Shown: piece by piece, positions 41,297 through 50,077 of the stretch
How positions within the stretch are numbered: position 1 is the first letter of the stretch
Layout: every line of letters starts with the position of its first letter
Source of the DNA: UBA4312 sp002394635
GTDB taxonomy: Bacteria > Bacillota_I > Bacilli_A > Erysipelotrichales > Erysipelotrichaceae
Length of the DNA: 64,000 nucleotides
NCBI GenBank assembly: GCA_946539765.1
Contig: CAMNHO010000010.1
Coordinates: 1-64,000 of the forward strand
Direction of reading: 5' to 3'
Translations under genes and position numbers: made by a program
The notes under the pieces: generated by a model
Seen by the model: the letters and a program-made list of their open reading frames with translations, nothing else
Databases searched by the model: none
Told to the model about the DNA's origin: nothing

Positions 41297-42047
41297 GTGC
41301 ATTTCCTTGACAAGCCAGGCGATTGATCTGGCATGCAATATAGCCGGCTCCGTAGCCATTGTCTATATTGACCACGGACACGCCGTTGGCACATGAATTG
41401 ATCATCGTCAATAACGCCGACAATCCGTGAAAACTGGCGCCATAGCCGACAGAAGTCGGTACTGCGATGACCGGTACGGACACAAGACCGCCGACCACAC
41501 TGGCCAATGCTCCTTCCATACCGGCTGCGGTAATGACACAGTTGGCTTGTTCCAGCAAGTTGCGATTGGGTAAGATCCGATGGATCCCGCTGACACCCAC
41601 ATCGTATAAACGAGCCACATGGGCTCCAAAGAATTCTGCGGTCAATGCGGCTTCTTCGGCCACCGGAATATCGGATGTGCCGGCTGTGCAGATGGTAATA
41701 TTACCAATCTTTTCCTTTTCCTTTTCCAGCTTCATGACACCGGAGAGGGGATCGTATTGGATTTCCGGCAATACTTCGTGAACGATCTCGTACTGGTGTT
41801 CCGTAGCACGGGTTCCCAGCACTTCGCCCTGCTGCTGATAGATCCGTTCAAAGATCTGCTGCAGATCTTGATCAGGTTTATTGGGACAGTAAACGACTTC
41901 GGCAAACCCGGTCCTCTTTTTCCGTGTTGTATCGATTTTGGCATGTCCGATATCTTCATATGCGTCTTTTTGAAGAAGATTTTCGGCCTGATCGATGCTT
42001 ATCGTCCCGTTTTTTACTTGTTCTAATATGTATTTGATTTCTCCCAT
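41283..42047 (-). CDS. larB: Pyridinium-3,5-biscarboxylic acid mononucleotide synthase LarB
   Basis: A 254-residue enzyme that carboxylates nicotinic acid adenine dinucleotide, the first step of the nickel pincer cofactor. The C-terminal part is PurE-like: TICTAGTSDIPVAEEAA, YDVGVSGIHRIL, VVGGLVSVPVIAVPTSVGYGASFHG and VVNIDNGYGAGYIA. The start MGEIKYILEQVKNG is preceded by AAAGGAAAAGCT; the open frame extends upstream into the aldo/keto reductase gene but without a start that fits. Confidence 0.92.
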   Translation of the reverse strand: MGEIKYILEQVKNGTISIDQAENLLQKDAYEDIGHAKIDTTRKKRTGFAEVVYCPNKPDQDLQQIFERIYQQQGEVLGTRATEHQYEIVHEVLPEIQYDPLSGVMKLEKEKEKIGNITICTAGTSDIPVAEEAALTAEFFGAHVARLYDVGVSGIHRILPNRNLLEQANCVITAAGMEGALASVVGGLVSVPVIAVPTSVGYGASFHGLSALLTMINSCANGVSVVNIDNGYGAGYIACQINRLACQGNAHVKR

Positions 42048-42057
42048 AGCTTTTCCT

Positions 42058-43146
42058 TTATTCAAATATTCTGGCTGCTTCCTGCAGTCTCTGGATGATC
42101 GGAATCTGCTGCGGACAAGCAGCTTCACACTGGCCGCATTGAATGCACATGGAAGCTTTGCCTTTTCCTTCGGTTTTCTGCCGATACCTCTGATCGGCAC
42201 TCTCTGAGCGGAAGATCCGTTTCCGATTCAGTGCATCGAAAATATCCGGAATCGGAATTTTCTGTGGACAGCCCGGCACACAATAATGGCAAGCTGTACA
42301 AGGAACGGAATCAACCTGGTTCAGGATATCCATAACTTCTTTGATCGTGGCCTGTTCCTGCTGGTTCAGTGGTCGGAAATCCTTCATGTAGGAAATATTA
42401 TCTTCCATCTGTTCCAGATTGCTCATCCCCGAAAGAACGACCCGTACGCCATCCAAGCTCGCTACATAACGAATAGCCCAGGAAGCCATCGAAGCATTCG
42501 GATCTGCTTTTTTAAAGACTTCCTCTACCTCCGGGATCACATTGGCTAATGTGCCTCCTTTTACCGGCTCCATGACCACAATATCCTTCCCGTGTTTTCG
42601 CGCCATCTCATAGTTGGCACGGCTCATAACGCTCGGATTTTCCCAATCTGCATAATTAAGCTGCAGCTGGACAAAATCCACCTCCGGATGTTCTGTCAAC
42701 AGCTTATCCAGCAGATCCGGGGAAGAATGGAAGGAGAAGCCGTAATGTTTGATCAAGCCTTGTTCCTTAGCTTCCTTGACAAAGTCCCAGATCCCATAGT
42801 CATCATACATTTTATAATTACTGCGCTGCAAAGCATGCAGCAGGTAATAATCAAAATAACCAGCCTGGGTCCGTTCCAAAGATTGGTTTAGCTGAGCTTT
42901 GCATGTTTCGGCATCCGGATGTCCCATCCATGCATTGATCTTTGTTGCCAAAGTATACGACTGGCGTGGATATCTTTCTACCAATACCTTCCGGCAAGCC
43001 ACCTCACTACCCGGATACACATACGCCGTATCAAAATAGGTAAAACCGGCCTCCATAAAACGATCTACCATTTTCTTTGTCTGTTCAATGTCGATCTGTC
43101 CTTCCTTCTGGGGCAGCCGCATCAAACCAAATCCTAACTTTTTCAT
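42058..43146 (-). CDS. Aldo/keto reductase with two 4Fe-4S motifs
   Basis: A 362-residue NAD(P)H-dependent aldo/keto reductase (TIM barrel; AKR motif FDTAYVYPGSE and KINAW) with a C-terminal ferredoxin-like part: PCTACHYCVPGCPQKI (residues about 275-290) and SMCIQCGQCEAACPQQIPI (about 335-353). It belongs to the Fe-S AKR group of anaerobic Firmicutes, whose substrates are mostly unknown. AGAGGAAAT precedes the ATG at 43146. It is ten bases before larB, so it may act on a product of the nickel-dependent enzyme, although this is context only. Confidence 0.88.
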   Translation of the reverse strand: MKKLGFGLMRLPQKEGQIDIEQTKKMVDRFMEAGFTYFDTAYVYPGSEVACRKVLVERYPRQSYTLATKINAWMGHPDAETCKAQLNQSLERTQAGYFDYYLLHALQRSNYKMYDDYGIWDFVKEAKEQGLIKHYGFSFHSSPDLLDKLLTEHPEVDFVQLQLNYADWENPSVMSRANYEMARKHGKDIVVMEPVKGGTLANVIPEVEEVFKKADPNASMASWAIRYVASLDGVRVVLSGMSNLEQMEDNISYMKDFRPLNQQEQATIKEVMDILNQVDSVPCTACHYCVPGCPQKIPIPDIFDALNRKRIFRSESADQRYRQKTEGKGKASMCIQCGQCEAACPQQIPIIQRLQEAARIFE

Positions 43147-43154
43147 ATTTCCTC

Positions 43155-44087
43155 TCATTTCTCTTGAATGACACGTACGATCTTTTCAAAAGCTTCATAC
43201 GCCTCAGGTGAATCATACAACACATAATCATGGATCTGTTGTTCACCGACCGTCAACGAAACCGGAACATCCAGCTGTTTAAGGTGGTGGGCGTAATTCG
43301 TGATATCGGGATAGAACAATTCCATGGTTCCCGCAAATAAAGTCACGTCTTTGAGATAACTACTGTCACCGTAAGCCGGACTGACCTTATAATCCTTTAC
43401 AGACAAGTCACCGGCCCACATTTGCCCCATTTCCTTCAACATGTCTTTATCCAGTAATACATCCACGCCGTTATAGGTATCTGCTTCCGGATCGGATTCG
43501 GATATATCCAGCCATGGACTGATCGCGATCAAATGATCCGGCTGCATATCCTTTCCTATGTGCTGGCACCAGGCAATTGCCAGTCCTCCGCCAGCTGAAT
43601 CACCCATTACCGTTACATGCTCAACGCTTTTATACAACTTCGGATAATAGGCCTCCAGAAATGTATACGTATCCTTATATGTGTACGCAGGCGCTAACGG
43701 ATAGACCGGTATAACAACCGTTGCGTGGGTCTGGCAAGCCAGGCGGTCACAAAAATACAAATGTTTGGCACTAACATCATTGATATATGCCCCTCCATGC
43801 AGATAGAGGATCGCAGCATCTTCTTTTTTCTCAGGTTCCAGCGTAACAACCAGGATTCCTTCCTGCTGGCTGATGGTCGCTTTTGATTGCAGGCTTATTG
43901 AATCCAACGTAGGCTGCAGCCATTGCATGACAGTATTGTTGTTGACTACATAAGTCAAGTCTTCGTCACTTCCTGCAACAAAGAGAGAACAAGCCATTGT
44001 TCTGCTTGAAAAAAAGCGAATAGCACCGGTTCCTGTGGTAAATACCAGCAGAAAAAGAAACAGGATACGGACAAATCTGTTTTTCAT
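43155..44087 (-). CDS. Membrane-anchored alpha/beta-hydrolase (esterase/lipase)
   Basis: A 310-residue hydrolase of the hormone-sensitive-lipase type. N-terminal helix FVRILFLFLLVFTTGTGAI anchors or exports it. HGGAY is the oxyanion motif, GDSAGGGLA holds the catalytic Ser, and the Asp (PEADTYNGVD region or VTLFAGTMELFYPD) and His (EQQIHDY) follow in order. AGAGGA lies 6 nt before the ATG at 44087. It precedes the aldo/keto reductase by 8 bp and heads the lar operon, so it may release a carboxylic acid from an ester outside the cell. Confidence 0.85.
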   Translation of the reverse strand: MKNRFVRILFLFLLVFTTGTGAIRFFSSRTMACSLFVAGSDEDLTYVVNNNTVMQWLQPTLDSISLQSKATISQQEGILVVTLEPEKKEDAAILYLHGGAYINDVSAKHLYFCDRLACQTHATVVIPVYPLAPAYTYKDTYTFLEAYYPKLYKSVEHVTVMGDSAGGGLAIAWCQHIGKDMQPDHLIAISPWLDISESDPEADTYNGVDVLLDKDMLKEMGQMWAGDLSVKDYKVSPAYGDSSYLKDVTLFAGTMELFYPDITNYAHHLKQLDVPVSLTVGEQQIHDYVLYDSPEAYEAFEKIVRVIQEK

Positions 44088-44357
44088 ATACATTCCTCTT
44101 ATTCGTTCACATTATTTATATTTAGTTAATTATATCATACTCTTCTGCCATTAAGTCATCGATACATCTTTTTGAGGATCGTTGTCATAAAGTTTTATAT
44201 GTAAAATTTTTCTCTTTATTGGATTTTTTTGACAAAAACTGGGATTAAATCGATATTTAAAGGCCTTTTTTGGACATTTTTTCATAATTTTCGTGATTTT
44301 ATGTAGACAAAAAAATGCGTATTATTATATTATTTTTATAAATAAGAGAGGTTTTTT

Positions 44358-44753
44358 ATGAGCACGAACAAACAAACGATTGGTGAACGTGTAAAAGCAA
44401 TACGGAAGGATCAACGACTAAATCAGGAGCGATTTGGAAAAGCTTTAGGTGGTCTTCAAAAATCTTCTATCAGTAAGATCGAAAAATCAGAAAACGGCTT
44501 GTCGCAGCGTAACTTGAAAACCTTGTGCCAGACATTCCATGTCAATGAACAATGGTTATTAACAGGCGAAGGTGAAATGTATCTGCCTGCCAGCCAGGAA
44601 GAGATGATTCAAGTGTATATGCAGAGCATCTTGTCAAACCGTGCTGATATAGCCGAACTTCAGCTTCATTTTTTTAAATCGCTTTCCAATCTATCAGAAG
44701 ATGATTGGGTAGTTCTTGATAAAATTGTCACTGCATTAGCAGAACAAAATTAA
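44358..44753 (+). CDS. XRE family regulator
   Basis: A 131-residue protein with an N-terminal helix-turn-helix (TIGERVKAIRKDQRLNQERFGKALGGLQKSSISKIEKSENGLSQRNLKTLCQTFHVNEQWLLTGEG) of the phage-repressor type and a short helical C-terminal part. AGAGAGG precedes the ATG. The upstream 260 bp are very AT-rich, with several TATAAT-like boxes, and no neighbouring phage genes were seen, so it is an orphan regulator or a relic of an element. Confidence 0.85.
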   Translation: MSTNKQTIGERVKAIRKDQRLNQERFGKALGGLQKSSISKIEKSENGLSQRNLKTLCQTFHVNEQWLLTGEGEMYLPASQEEMIQVYMQSILSNRADIAELQLHFFKSLSNLSEDDWVVLDKIVTALAEQN

Positions 44754-44761
44754 GTATTGCA

Positions 44762-44787
44762 CCGTCCTGAAAAGGACGGATTTTTTT
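44762..44787 (+). terminator. XRE gene terminator
   Basis: CCGTCC / GGACGG with a 6-nt loop, then seven T. Confidence 0.85.
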
Positions 44788-44801
44788 AAAGGAAGAAGAT
44801 C

Positions 44802-45221
44802 TTATTGATAAAAATCATCTTCTACAACTGTAAATCCCTTGGTTTCCAGACAATTGATCACTTCCTGGTATTCCTCTGTCTTAAAAATCAGGATCGGACG
44901 ACATGTCTTCCGATTAAAAGACAGATAAATGTAGTCCACATTGATATAGCTGTCACTTAAGGCCTTGAGAAGTTGATTCATGTTCCCTTCCCTATCTTCC
45001 ACTTCCACGCCGATCACATCCGTCAGACGTGTCTGGTAGCCTGCCTCGTTCAACGCATGATGCGCTTTCTGCGGGTCGGATACGATCAATCGGACAATCC
45101 CGTATTCCCCGCTGTCATTGGTCACAGAACCTAGTATATTGATCCTTTCATCATAGAGAACCTGGGTGATCGCCTGCATAGTTCCCCGGCGGTTTTCCGC
45201 AAATACTGATACTTGTTTCAT
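44802..45221 (-). CDS. Tandem ACT-domain protein
   Basis: A 139-residue protein made of two ACT domains (residues about 2-70, VSVFAENRRGTMQAITQVLYDERINILG, and 72-139, GVEVEDREGNMNQLLKALSDSYINVDYIY). ACT pairs bind amino acids; stand-alone versions regulate other proteins or genes of amino-acid metabolism. Ligand unknown. It overlaps the alpha/beta-hydrolase gene by four bases (ATGA). Confidence 0.88.
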   Translation of the reverse strand: MKQVSVFAENRRGTMQAITQVLYDERINILGSVTNDSGEYGIVRLIVSDPQKAHHALNEAGYQTRLTDVIGVEVEDREGNMNQLLKALSDSYINVDYIYLSFNRKTCRPILIFKTEEYQEVINCLETKGFTVVEDDFYQ

Positions 45222-45979
45222 AACGGTTCTCCTTTCAAAAAACGAATGGTTGTATTTACCGTATCATAGAAATCCTGACCGGTAAAACCATGACCGGCTT
45301 TTTCATATTCCACATAGTGTGCTTTTTTATATAAATCCGATGCCTGTCGAGAATAGGAAACCGGTACATCATCATCCAAAGTACCGTGAAAGATCAGGAC
45401 ATCCTTTTCATATTTTAATACGTTTCCAAAAGATGACATGCGTCGGGCATCTTCATAATATTTCCGGCTGACCGTCATATAGGTAAATGAAATCTGCTGT
45501 GGTATCTCCTTGTTCTTAGGATAAAGCTTTCTGGCCTGTGCCGGAATCACAAAGGCCGGATACAGAAGAATCAGTTTATCGATATGCGCCATACGTTCAA
45601 CGGCGCTGTGGGCTGCTACAAAGCCACCCATGCTTTCACCAAATAAAACCAGTCTACGGACATATGTTTTGGCAGCCAAGCAGTCGATCACAAAATTCAG
45701 ATCTTCGATTTCGGTTTTTACCGACATGTCCAAAGATGTTCCGCTGCTTTTGGAGTTGGAACTGCCACCTCGGAAATCAAAAATATAAGCAGCAAAGCCT
45801 GCCCGGGCAAACGAACGGGCATAGTCTGTCATCTCGGTATGATTGACACCCAGGCCATGGGCCAGAATGATGGTATCATAGATTTCTTCGGATACAGAGG
45901 GAAAGAACATCTTTCCGTAAATATACATCTGCTCGTTTTGAAAACAGACCTCTTTTGTTCGAACTTGTTTTTTGGCCAT
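45218..45979 (-). CDS. Alpha/beta-hydrolase
   Basis: A 253-residue serine hydrolase without signal peptide. The oxyanion segment is LAHGLGVNHTEM, the nucleophile elbow FGESMGG (Ser about 128), the Asp in FHGTLDDDVP and the His in KAGHGF. It is of the type that cleaves acyl groups from small or lipid substrates. AAGGAAGG precedes the ATG at 45979; the open frame extends 12 codons upstream without a better site. Coupled to the ACT-domain gene. Confidence 0.85.
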   Translation of the reverse strand: MAKKQVRTKEVCFQNEQMYIYGKMFFPSVSEEIYDTIILAHGLGVNHTEMTDYARSFARAGFAAYIFDFRGGSSNSKSSGTSLDMSVKTEIEDLNFVIDCLAAKTYVRRLVLFGESMGGFVAAHSAVERMAHIDKLILLYPAFVIPAQARKLYPKNKEIPQQISFTYMTVSRKYYEDARRMSSFGNVLKYEKDVLIFHGTLDDDVPVSYSRQASDLYKKAHYVEYEKAGHGFTGQDFYDTVNTTIRFLKGEPL

Positions 45980-46073
45980 ATAGACATCCTTCCTTGATCC
46001 CTTTGATGATATCATACATTCATCCAGTTTTATCGGATTCTATGATAGAATACTATCAAAGTGAGGTTACAAA

Positions 46074-46655
46074 ATGAAAAAAACATGGATGTCTGTGTTG
46101 ACCGTATGCATGTTGTTTCTTTCCCTGATCGGATGTTCTTCCGACAGCTATAAGAATGCCATTGCGGTCATTGAAGTAAAAGATTATGGAACCATTAAAT
46201 GCAGGCTGGACTACGAAAACGCACCGGAAACCGTAAAAAACTTTATCGATCTAGCCAACAGTGACTTTTATAACGGTTTGACCTTCCATCGGATCATCCC
46301 TGGTTTTATGATCCAAGGCGGCGATCCTAAGGGAGACGGAACCGGTGGAAGCGATCATACCATCAAAGGGGAATTTTCTAAAAACGGGGTGGATAATAAA
46401 CTTTCCCATGTACGAGGTACCTTGTCTATGGCACGTTCCTCGGATTATGACAGTGGAAGCAGCCAGTTCTTCATTGTACATAAGGACAGCCCGTTTCTTG
46501 ATGGAGAATATGCCGCTTTCGGTACGGTTATTGAAGGAATGGATGTTGTTGATAAGATTTGTGATACCGTGGAAACCATCGATGACAACGGTACCATATT
46601 AAAAGTGGATCAACCGGTAATCACTCGTATTACTATTGAAAAAGAATCGAAGTAA
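46074..46655 (+). CDS. Cyclophilin-type peptidyl-prolyl isomerase lipoprotein
   Basis: A 193-residue lipoprotein (lipobox LIGC, Cys21) carrying a cyclophilin domain from about residue 30. Active-site marks include FHRIIPGFMIQGGDP, GTLSMARSSDYDSGSSQFFI and the late FGTVIEGMDVV. It should speed folding of exported proteins outside the membrane, possibly of the surface proteins in this window. GAGGT precedes the ATG. Confidence 0.92.
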   Translation: MKKTWMSVLTVCMLFLSLIGCSSDSYKNAIAVIEVKDYGTIKCRLDYENAPETVKNFIDLANSDFYNGLTFHRIIPGFMIQGGDPKGDGTGGSDHTIKGEFSKNGVDNKLSHVRGTLSMARSSDYDSGSSQFFIVHKDSPFLDGEYAAFGTVIEGMDVVDKICDTVETIDDNGTILKVDQPVITRITIEKESK

Positions 46656-46670
46656 TGTTTTCGATTCTTT
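46641..46670. terminator. Shared terminator, PPIase and MATE genes
   Basis: AAAGAATCGA / TCGATTCTTT with a 10-nt loop and T-runs in both directions. Confidence 0.8.
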
Positions 46671-46671
46671 T

Positions 46672-48006
46672 TTATACCACATAATGATACACATGCCGGT
46701 ATTTCCATAAAAAATAAACTGATAAAAATAAGGAGAGTCCTTCACTGAACAAAACCGAGCTCCAGACGCCATCTACCTGAAGGAAATAAGGCAGCACCAA
46801 AACAGCTGCCACCTGCAGAAAGAAGGTACGTACCATAGATAAAAAAGCAGATATCTTTCCGTTGTTCAGCGCTGTAAAGAAAGCCGACGCAAACACATTG
46901 ATGCCAAAGAACAGAAAATGAACAGCATAGATGTGCAACCCGTGGACCGTCAGTTCCATCAAATTTTGATCATAACCGACAAATACCGAGCTGAGCTGAC
47001 GAGCAAAGAGATTGCATGCCATCAGAAGACCTATGGAAACGCTCACTACGATCACAAGGCTCTTGGTAAACAGATTCTGCATTTCTTTATGGTTTTGTGC
47101 CCCGTAATGATAACTGATCAACGGAGCTACTGACTGGCAGTACCCAAACAGAATAGCCGCAAAGATAAAGTCCACATACATCACGGTCCCATAAGCATCC
47201 ACACCATTATCTCCGGCCAGGCGAAGCATCTGGATATTGTACAAAATGCTGACTAGGGAAACCGAGAGATTGGTTACCAGCTCGGATGATCCGTTAAAGC
47301 ACGTCTTACGCAAGGTCCGTCTTTCAAACAATGGTTTTTCAAAACGCAGAATGGTTTTTTTGGTTGTCAGAAAATACACAACAGGGATCAGCGTACCAAT
47401 TGCTTCGGCAAAAATGGTCGCAAAACCGGCACCGGCGATTCCCCAATGCCATACAGCGATCGAGATATAATCCAGTACAATATTGGTCAGACCGCACAAA
47501 ATGGTGATAGCCAGACACATCCGTGGTCGTTCGGCAGCAATAAGCATCGGCTGGAAGTATAGTTGAAACATCAAAAAAATCAATCCGGCTAGGTTGATTT
47601 CTCCATAGACCATACATAAATCATAGACAGCCCGGGAGTGAGCCAGGTGTTTTACAATGATCGGCAGACAGATCAGTCCGGCAATGGTCAAAGCCAAGCC
47701 GGTCGCAAGCAGGCTGAGCGTAATCATCGAAAAATAACCGCAGGCCTTTTTTTGCTGACCTTCTCCTAAGGTTTTAGCTACGATTGCACTACCTCCGCTA
47801 CCGAACATAAAAGCAACTGCGGCCAAAAGGCTCACAAACGGATAGATCAGATTCAAAGCGGTAAACGCGTCCTTGCTGACTAGATTGGATACAAACCAGC
47901 CGTCGATCACACTGTAAATAGATATAAAGATCAAGGTAAATACCGGTGATAACGAAAAACGGATCAGACGGGGATACGTAAAATGATCGGACAATTGTGT
48001 GCTCAT
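46672..48006 (-). CDS. MATE family efflux transporter
   Basis: A 444-residue polytopic protein with about twelve helices in two halves, beginning FTYPRLIRFSLSPVFTLIFISIYSVIDGWFVS, which is typical of MATE multidrug/cation antiporters. Substrate unknown. The ATG at 48006 fits the family start; TACAAT ends 6 nt before it, no SD is seen, and an in-frame TTG at 48024 lies before the -10. It is convergent with the cyclophilin gene. Confidence 0.9.
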   Translation of the reverse strand: MSTQLSDHFTYPRLIRFSLSPVFTLIFISIYSVIDGWFVSNLVSKDAFTALNLIYPFVSLLAAVAFMFGSGGSAIVAKTLGEGQQKKACGYFSMITLSLLATGLALTIAGLICLPIIVKHLAHSRAVYDLCMVYGEINLAGLIFLMFQLYFQPMLIAAERPRMCLAITILCGLTNIVLDYISIAVWHWGIAGAGFATIFAEAIGTLIPVVYFLTTKKTILRFEKPLFERRTLRKTCFNGSSELVTNLSVSLVSILYNIQMLRLAGDNGVDAYGTVMYVDFIFAAILFGYCQSVAPLISYHYGAQNHKEMQNLFTKSLVIVVSVSIGLLMACNLFARQLSSVFVGYDQNLMELTVHGLHIYAVHFLFFGINVFASAFFTALNNGKISAFLSMVRTFFLQVAAVLVLPYFLQVDGVWSSVLFSEGLSLFLSVYFLWKYRHVYHYVV

Positions 48007-48012
48007 GCATTT

Positions 48013-48018
48013 ATTGTA
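48013..48018 (-). promoter_or_regulatory. -10 box 6 nt before MATE ATG
   Basis: TACAAT; no SD. A terminator hairpin lies directly upstream. Confidence 0.4.
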
Positions 48019-48022
48019 ATAC

Positions 48023-48045
48023 AAAAAGCAGTTCCTTAGAACTGC
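48023..48045 (-). terminator. Terminator of the SorC-type gene
   Basis: GCAGTTC / GAACTGC with a 4-nt loop, then TTTTT on the minus strand. The SorC gene is about 250 bp upstream with no gene between. Confidence 0.65.
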
Positions 48046-48293
48046 CTTTGTATTATGATAAATTGGGAGAGAGAAATATGAAGATTTTTAGCAAATCTAA
48101 CCTTTTTTAGGTCACTTATATACTAATAAATAATCTTCGTTTCATTATATCGATTTTATGGTAAATAATGTGAGATTAGTTTCAATTATGGGGAATCTTG
48201 TCAACAGATTGCCATAAAATGGGATTTCTTTTTTCTCTTTACGATTTCACCGACACAGACCCGGGTATGGCCGAAATGCCATACTCTCATCCA

Positions 48294-49256
48294 TTATTTC
48301 AACAAATATTCAGCAATCTCGTTATCTGTAATCAACACATTCACATAACCACTCTCAATAGCCGCCTTTACCGCTTTTCGTTTGTTCTTTCCATACGCAA
48401 TACCCAGCCGGATCGGGATCTTTTTTAAATCATCCAGTCCCAGGCTGATCAGCTGGTCTTCATAATCCTGCCAGACGGTATTGCCATTCTTATCGATGAC
48501 ATGGCCCAGCACCTCGCCAACGCCACCTCTTTCCTTGACGGCCGGATAGAACTTCTGGTACTCCTTATTTAGTTTAAGAAGTTTGGATTTTCGGCTGACC
48601 ATACCGATACCGACAATAGCCATATCCACATTCCGGCACAACGAAAACATCTCCTTGATACTGTCCTGTTCCAGCAAGATCTTCTTAGCTTCCTTGGTCA
48701 CGTAGAGAGGGCACAACATCTGATAACTGCGCGCATTCAAAACGCGGGCAAATTCCTCCACAACATAATTGGAATATGCCATTCGTACCCCTTTCGGTGC
48801 ATTTAAAGCGACATTGGTCGAGCCCAAAGACGGAATAACAAGAAGGTTATTATAATTCAAAAACTTTACACGAGGATCATTGGCCATAATTTCAATGGTA
48901 TTCCGGATACTGTCTCCCCATGTGATGGTAATCTTCATGGAATCCTTGATCGTACGTAAAAGAAAATCCGATGCATATTGAGCAAGCTGCTCAGGCTGAT
49001 CGCTCGGACCGATGATCACTTCTTTTAATCCATATTTCTTTTCCAGGCACTCTTCCGTTGATGACATAGAATCATCCGGATAATGTATTTTAAATTCGAT
49101 ATATCCACGCTTTTTAGCCAGGGCTATCGTTCGGGAAACTGATGCTTTGGAAATATTCAGGGTCTTCGCGATACTGGTCTGCGACATACCCTGTTTATAA
49201 AACATCTCCACAATCTTTATGATGAACCTTTCTTCTCTCACTTCAATCAACTCCAT
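48294..49256 (-). CDS. SorC/DeoR-type sugar-binding regulator
   Basis: A 320-residue transcription factor. The N-terminal helix-turn-helix is KIVEMFYKQGMSQTSIAKTLNISKASVSRTIALAKKRGYIEF; the rest is a sugar-phosphate-binding NagB-like domain (ITWGDSIRNTIEIM, LLVIPSLGSTNV, AIVGIGMVS, GEVLGHVIDKNG). It would respond to a phosphorylated sugar, but no sugar operon is adjacent. TACAAT ends only 4 nt before the ATG and no SD is present. A perfect palindrome sits 40 bp upstream. Confidence 0.85.
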   Translation of the reverse strand: MELIEVREERFIIKIVEMFYKQGMSQTSIAKTLNISKASVSRTIALAKKRGYIEFKIHYPDDSMSSTEECLEKKYGLKEVIIGPSDQPEQLAQYASDFLLRTIKDSMKITITWGDSIRNTIEIMANDPRVKFLNYNNLLVIPSLGSTNVALNAPKGVRMAYSNYVVEEFARVLNARSYQMLCPLYVTKEAKKILLEQDSIKEMFSLCRNVDMAIVGIGMVSRKSKLLKLNKEYQKFYPAVKERGGVGEVLGHVIDKNGNTVWQDYEDQLISLGLDDLKKIPIRLGIAYGKNKRKAVKAAIESGYVNVLITDNEIAEYLLK

Positions 49257-49260
49257 ATTT

Positions 49261-49266
49261 ATTGTA
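49261..49266 (-). promoter_or_regulatory. -10 box 4 nt before the SorC-type ATG
   Basis: TACAAT. The distance would place the start at or past the A of ATG; a weaker example of the leaderless layout. Confidence 0.3.
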
Positions 49267-49296
49267 ACAAATTTTAAGGGTTTTTTTTATAAAAGT

Positions 49297-49317
49297 AAAA
49301 TTGATTTCATCAATTTT
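49297..49317. repeat. Perfect 9-bp palindrome upstream of SorC-type gene
   Basis: AAAATTGAT, TTC, ATCAATTTT. It may be the operator of the SorC-type regulator; it could also be a weak terminator for the RibD-like gene. Confidence 0.4.
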
Positions 49318-49387
49318 TTTATTAAAGAATGCCTAAACTATCACAGGCCATCGATTTTTACAGTGGTTAAAAAAACATCTATTCTTT

Positions 49388-50077
49388 TCATAGATCTGTG
49401 CACTTCCAGAAAATGCCTTGGCTTTCCCCCATTACAATTTCTTCGCCTCTGTTTTTCGGTCGATCGTAGAAAAGTGGCTTTTCTTCCTCTGATTCGACCA
49501 TCGGGACATGGACCAGGCTTAGACGGTCAATCACGCCTGCCTGTAAAAAGGCCTGGTTCAAAAGACTGCCACCTTCCAAAAGAAGTATATGAGCAATATT
49601 ATACCGGGCCAGCTTTTTTACAGCGGTCCGAATATCAATTGAAGTCTTTCCGGCAAATAGATAAGAGATACCAATACTTTGAAGATAGGCCAGATAGGCA
49701 TCCTTTGTATCCTCGCTGAGAACTTCGACGATATGGGCCTTGTCATATCCGGGATCCTCATCACAAATGACTGGATCCTTCCATCCCAATCGTCCCTTCG
49801 TATCAAAAGCGACTGCGCAAAATGCATGGTCGTCTTTAACGATGAAATCTCTGCGATCTACCACAATGTTCTCAAACGGTTTCAGATCCGGAAACCACCC
49901 ATGCGTAAAGCTGGTTTCCATTGTCACCCTTCCACACGCAAAGGCATCCGCTTTCAACGCACGATGTATCTGGTAATAGTAATCACAGGCTTTTATTCCC
50001 ATAGAGGTTTCCAGAAACGGGCCGGTTACTCTTTCATTTTCGGAAACAGTCATGTGACAAATGATATAAGGTCTCAT
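49388..50077 (-). CDS. RibD C-terminal / dihydrofolate-reductase-like protein
   Basis: A 229-residue protein of the DHFR-like superfamily (RibD reductase domain): PYIICHMTVSENERVTG, ADAFACGRVTMETSF and LLLEGGSLLNQAFLQAGVIDRLSLVHVP. The NADPH-binding GG-x-L-N motif is kept. It is not next to riboflavin genes, so it is a stand-alone oxidoreductase of unknown substrate. GGGGAGG precedes the ATG. It overlaps the DUF1275 gene by four bases. Confidence 0.85.
   Translation of the reverse strand: MRPYIICHMTVSENERVTGPFLETSMGIKACDYYYQIHRALKADAFACGRVTMETSFTHGWFPDLKPFENIVVDRRDFIVKDDHAFCAVAFDTKGRLGWKDPVICDEDPGYDKAHIVEVLSEDTKDAYLAYLQSIGISYLFAGKTSIDIRTAVKKLARYNIAHILLLEGGSLLNQAFLQAGVIDRLSLVHVPMVESEEEKPLFYDRPKNRGEEIVMGESQGIFWKCTDL

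Noticed and set aside
48060..48110. Ten-codon frame with GGGAGAG in front (possible leader peptide)
   Set aside because: On the plus strand with no gene downstream on that strand for 4 kb.
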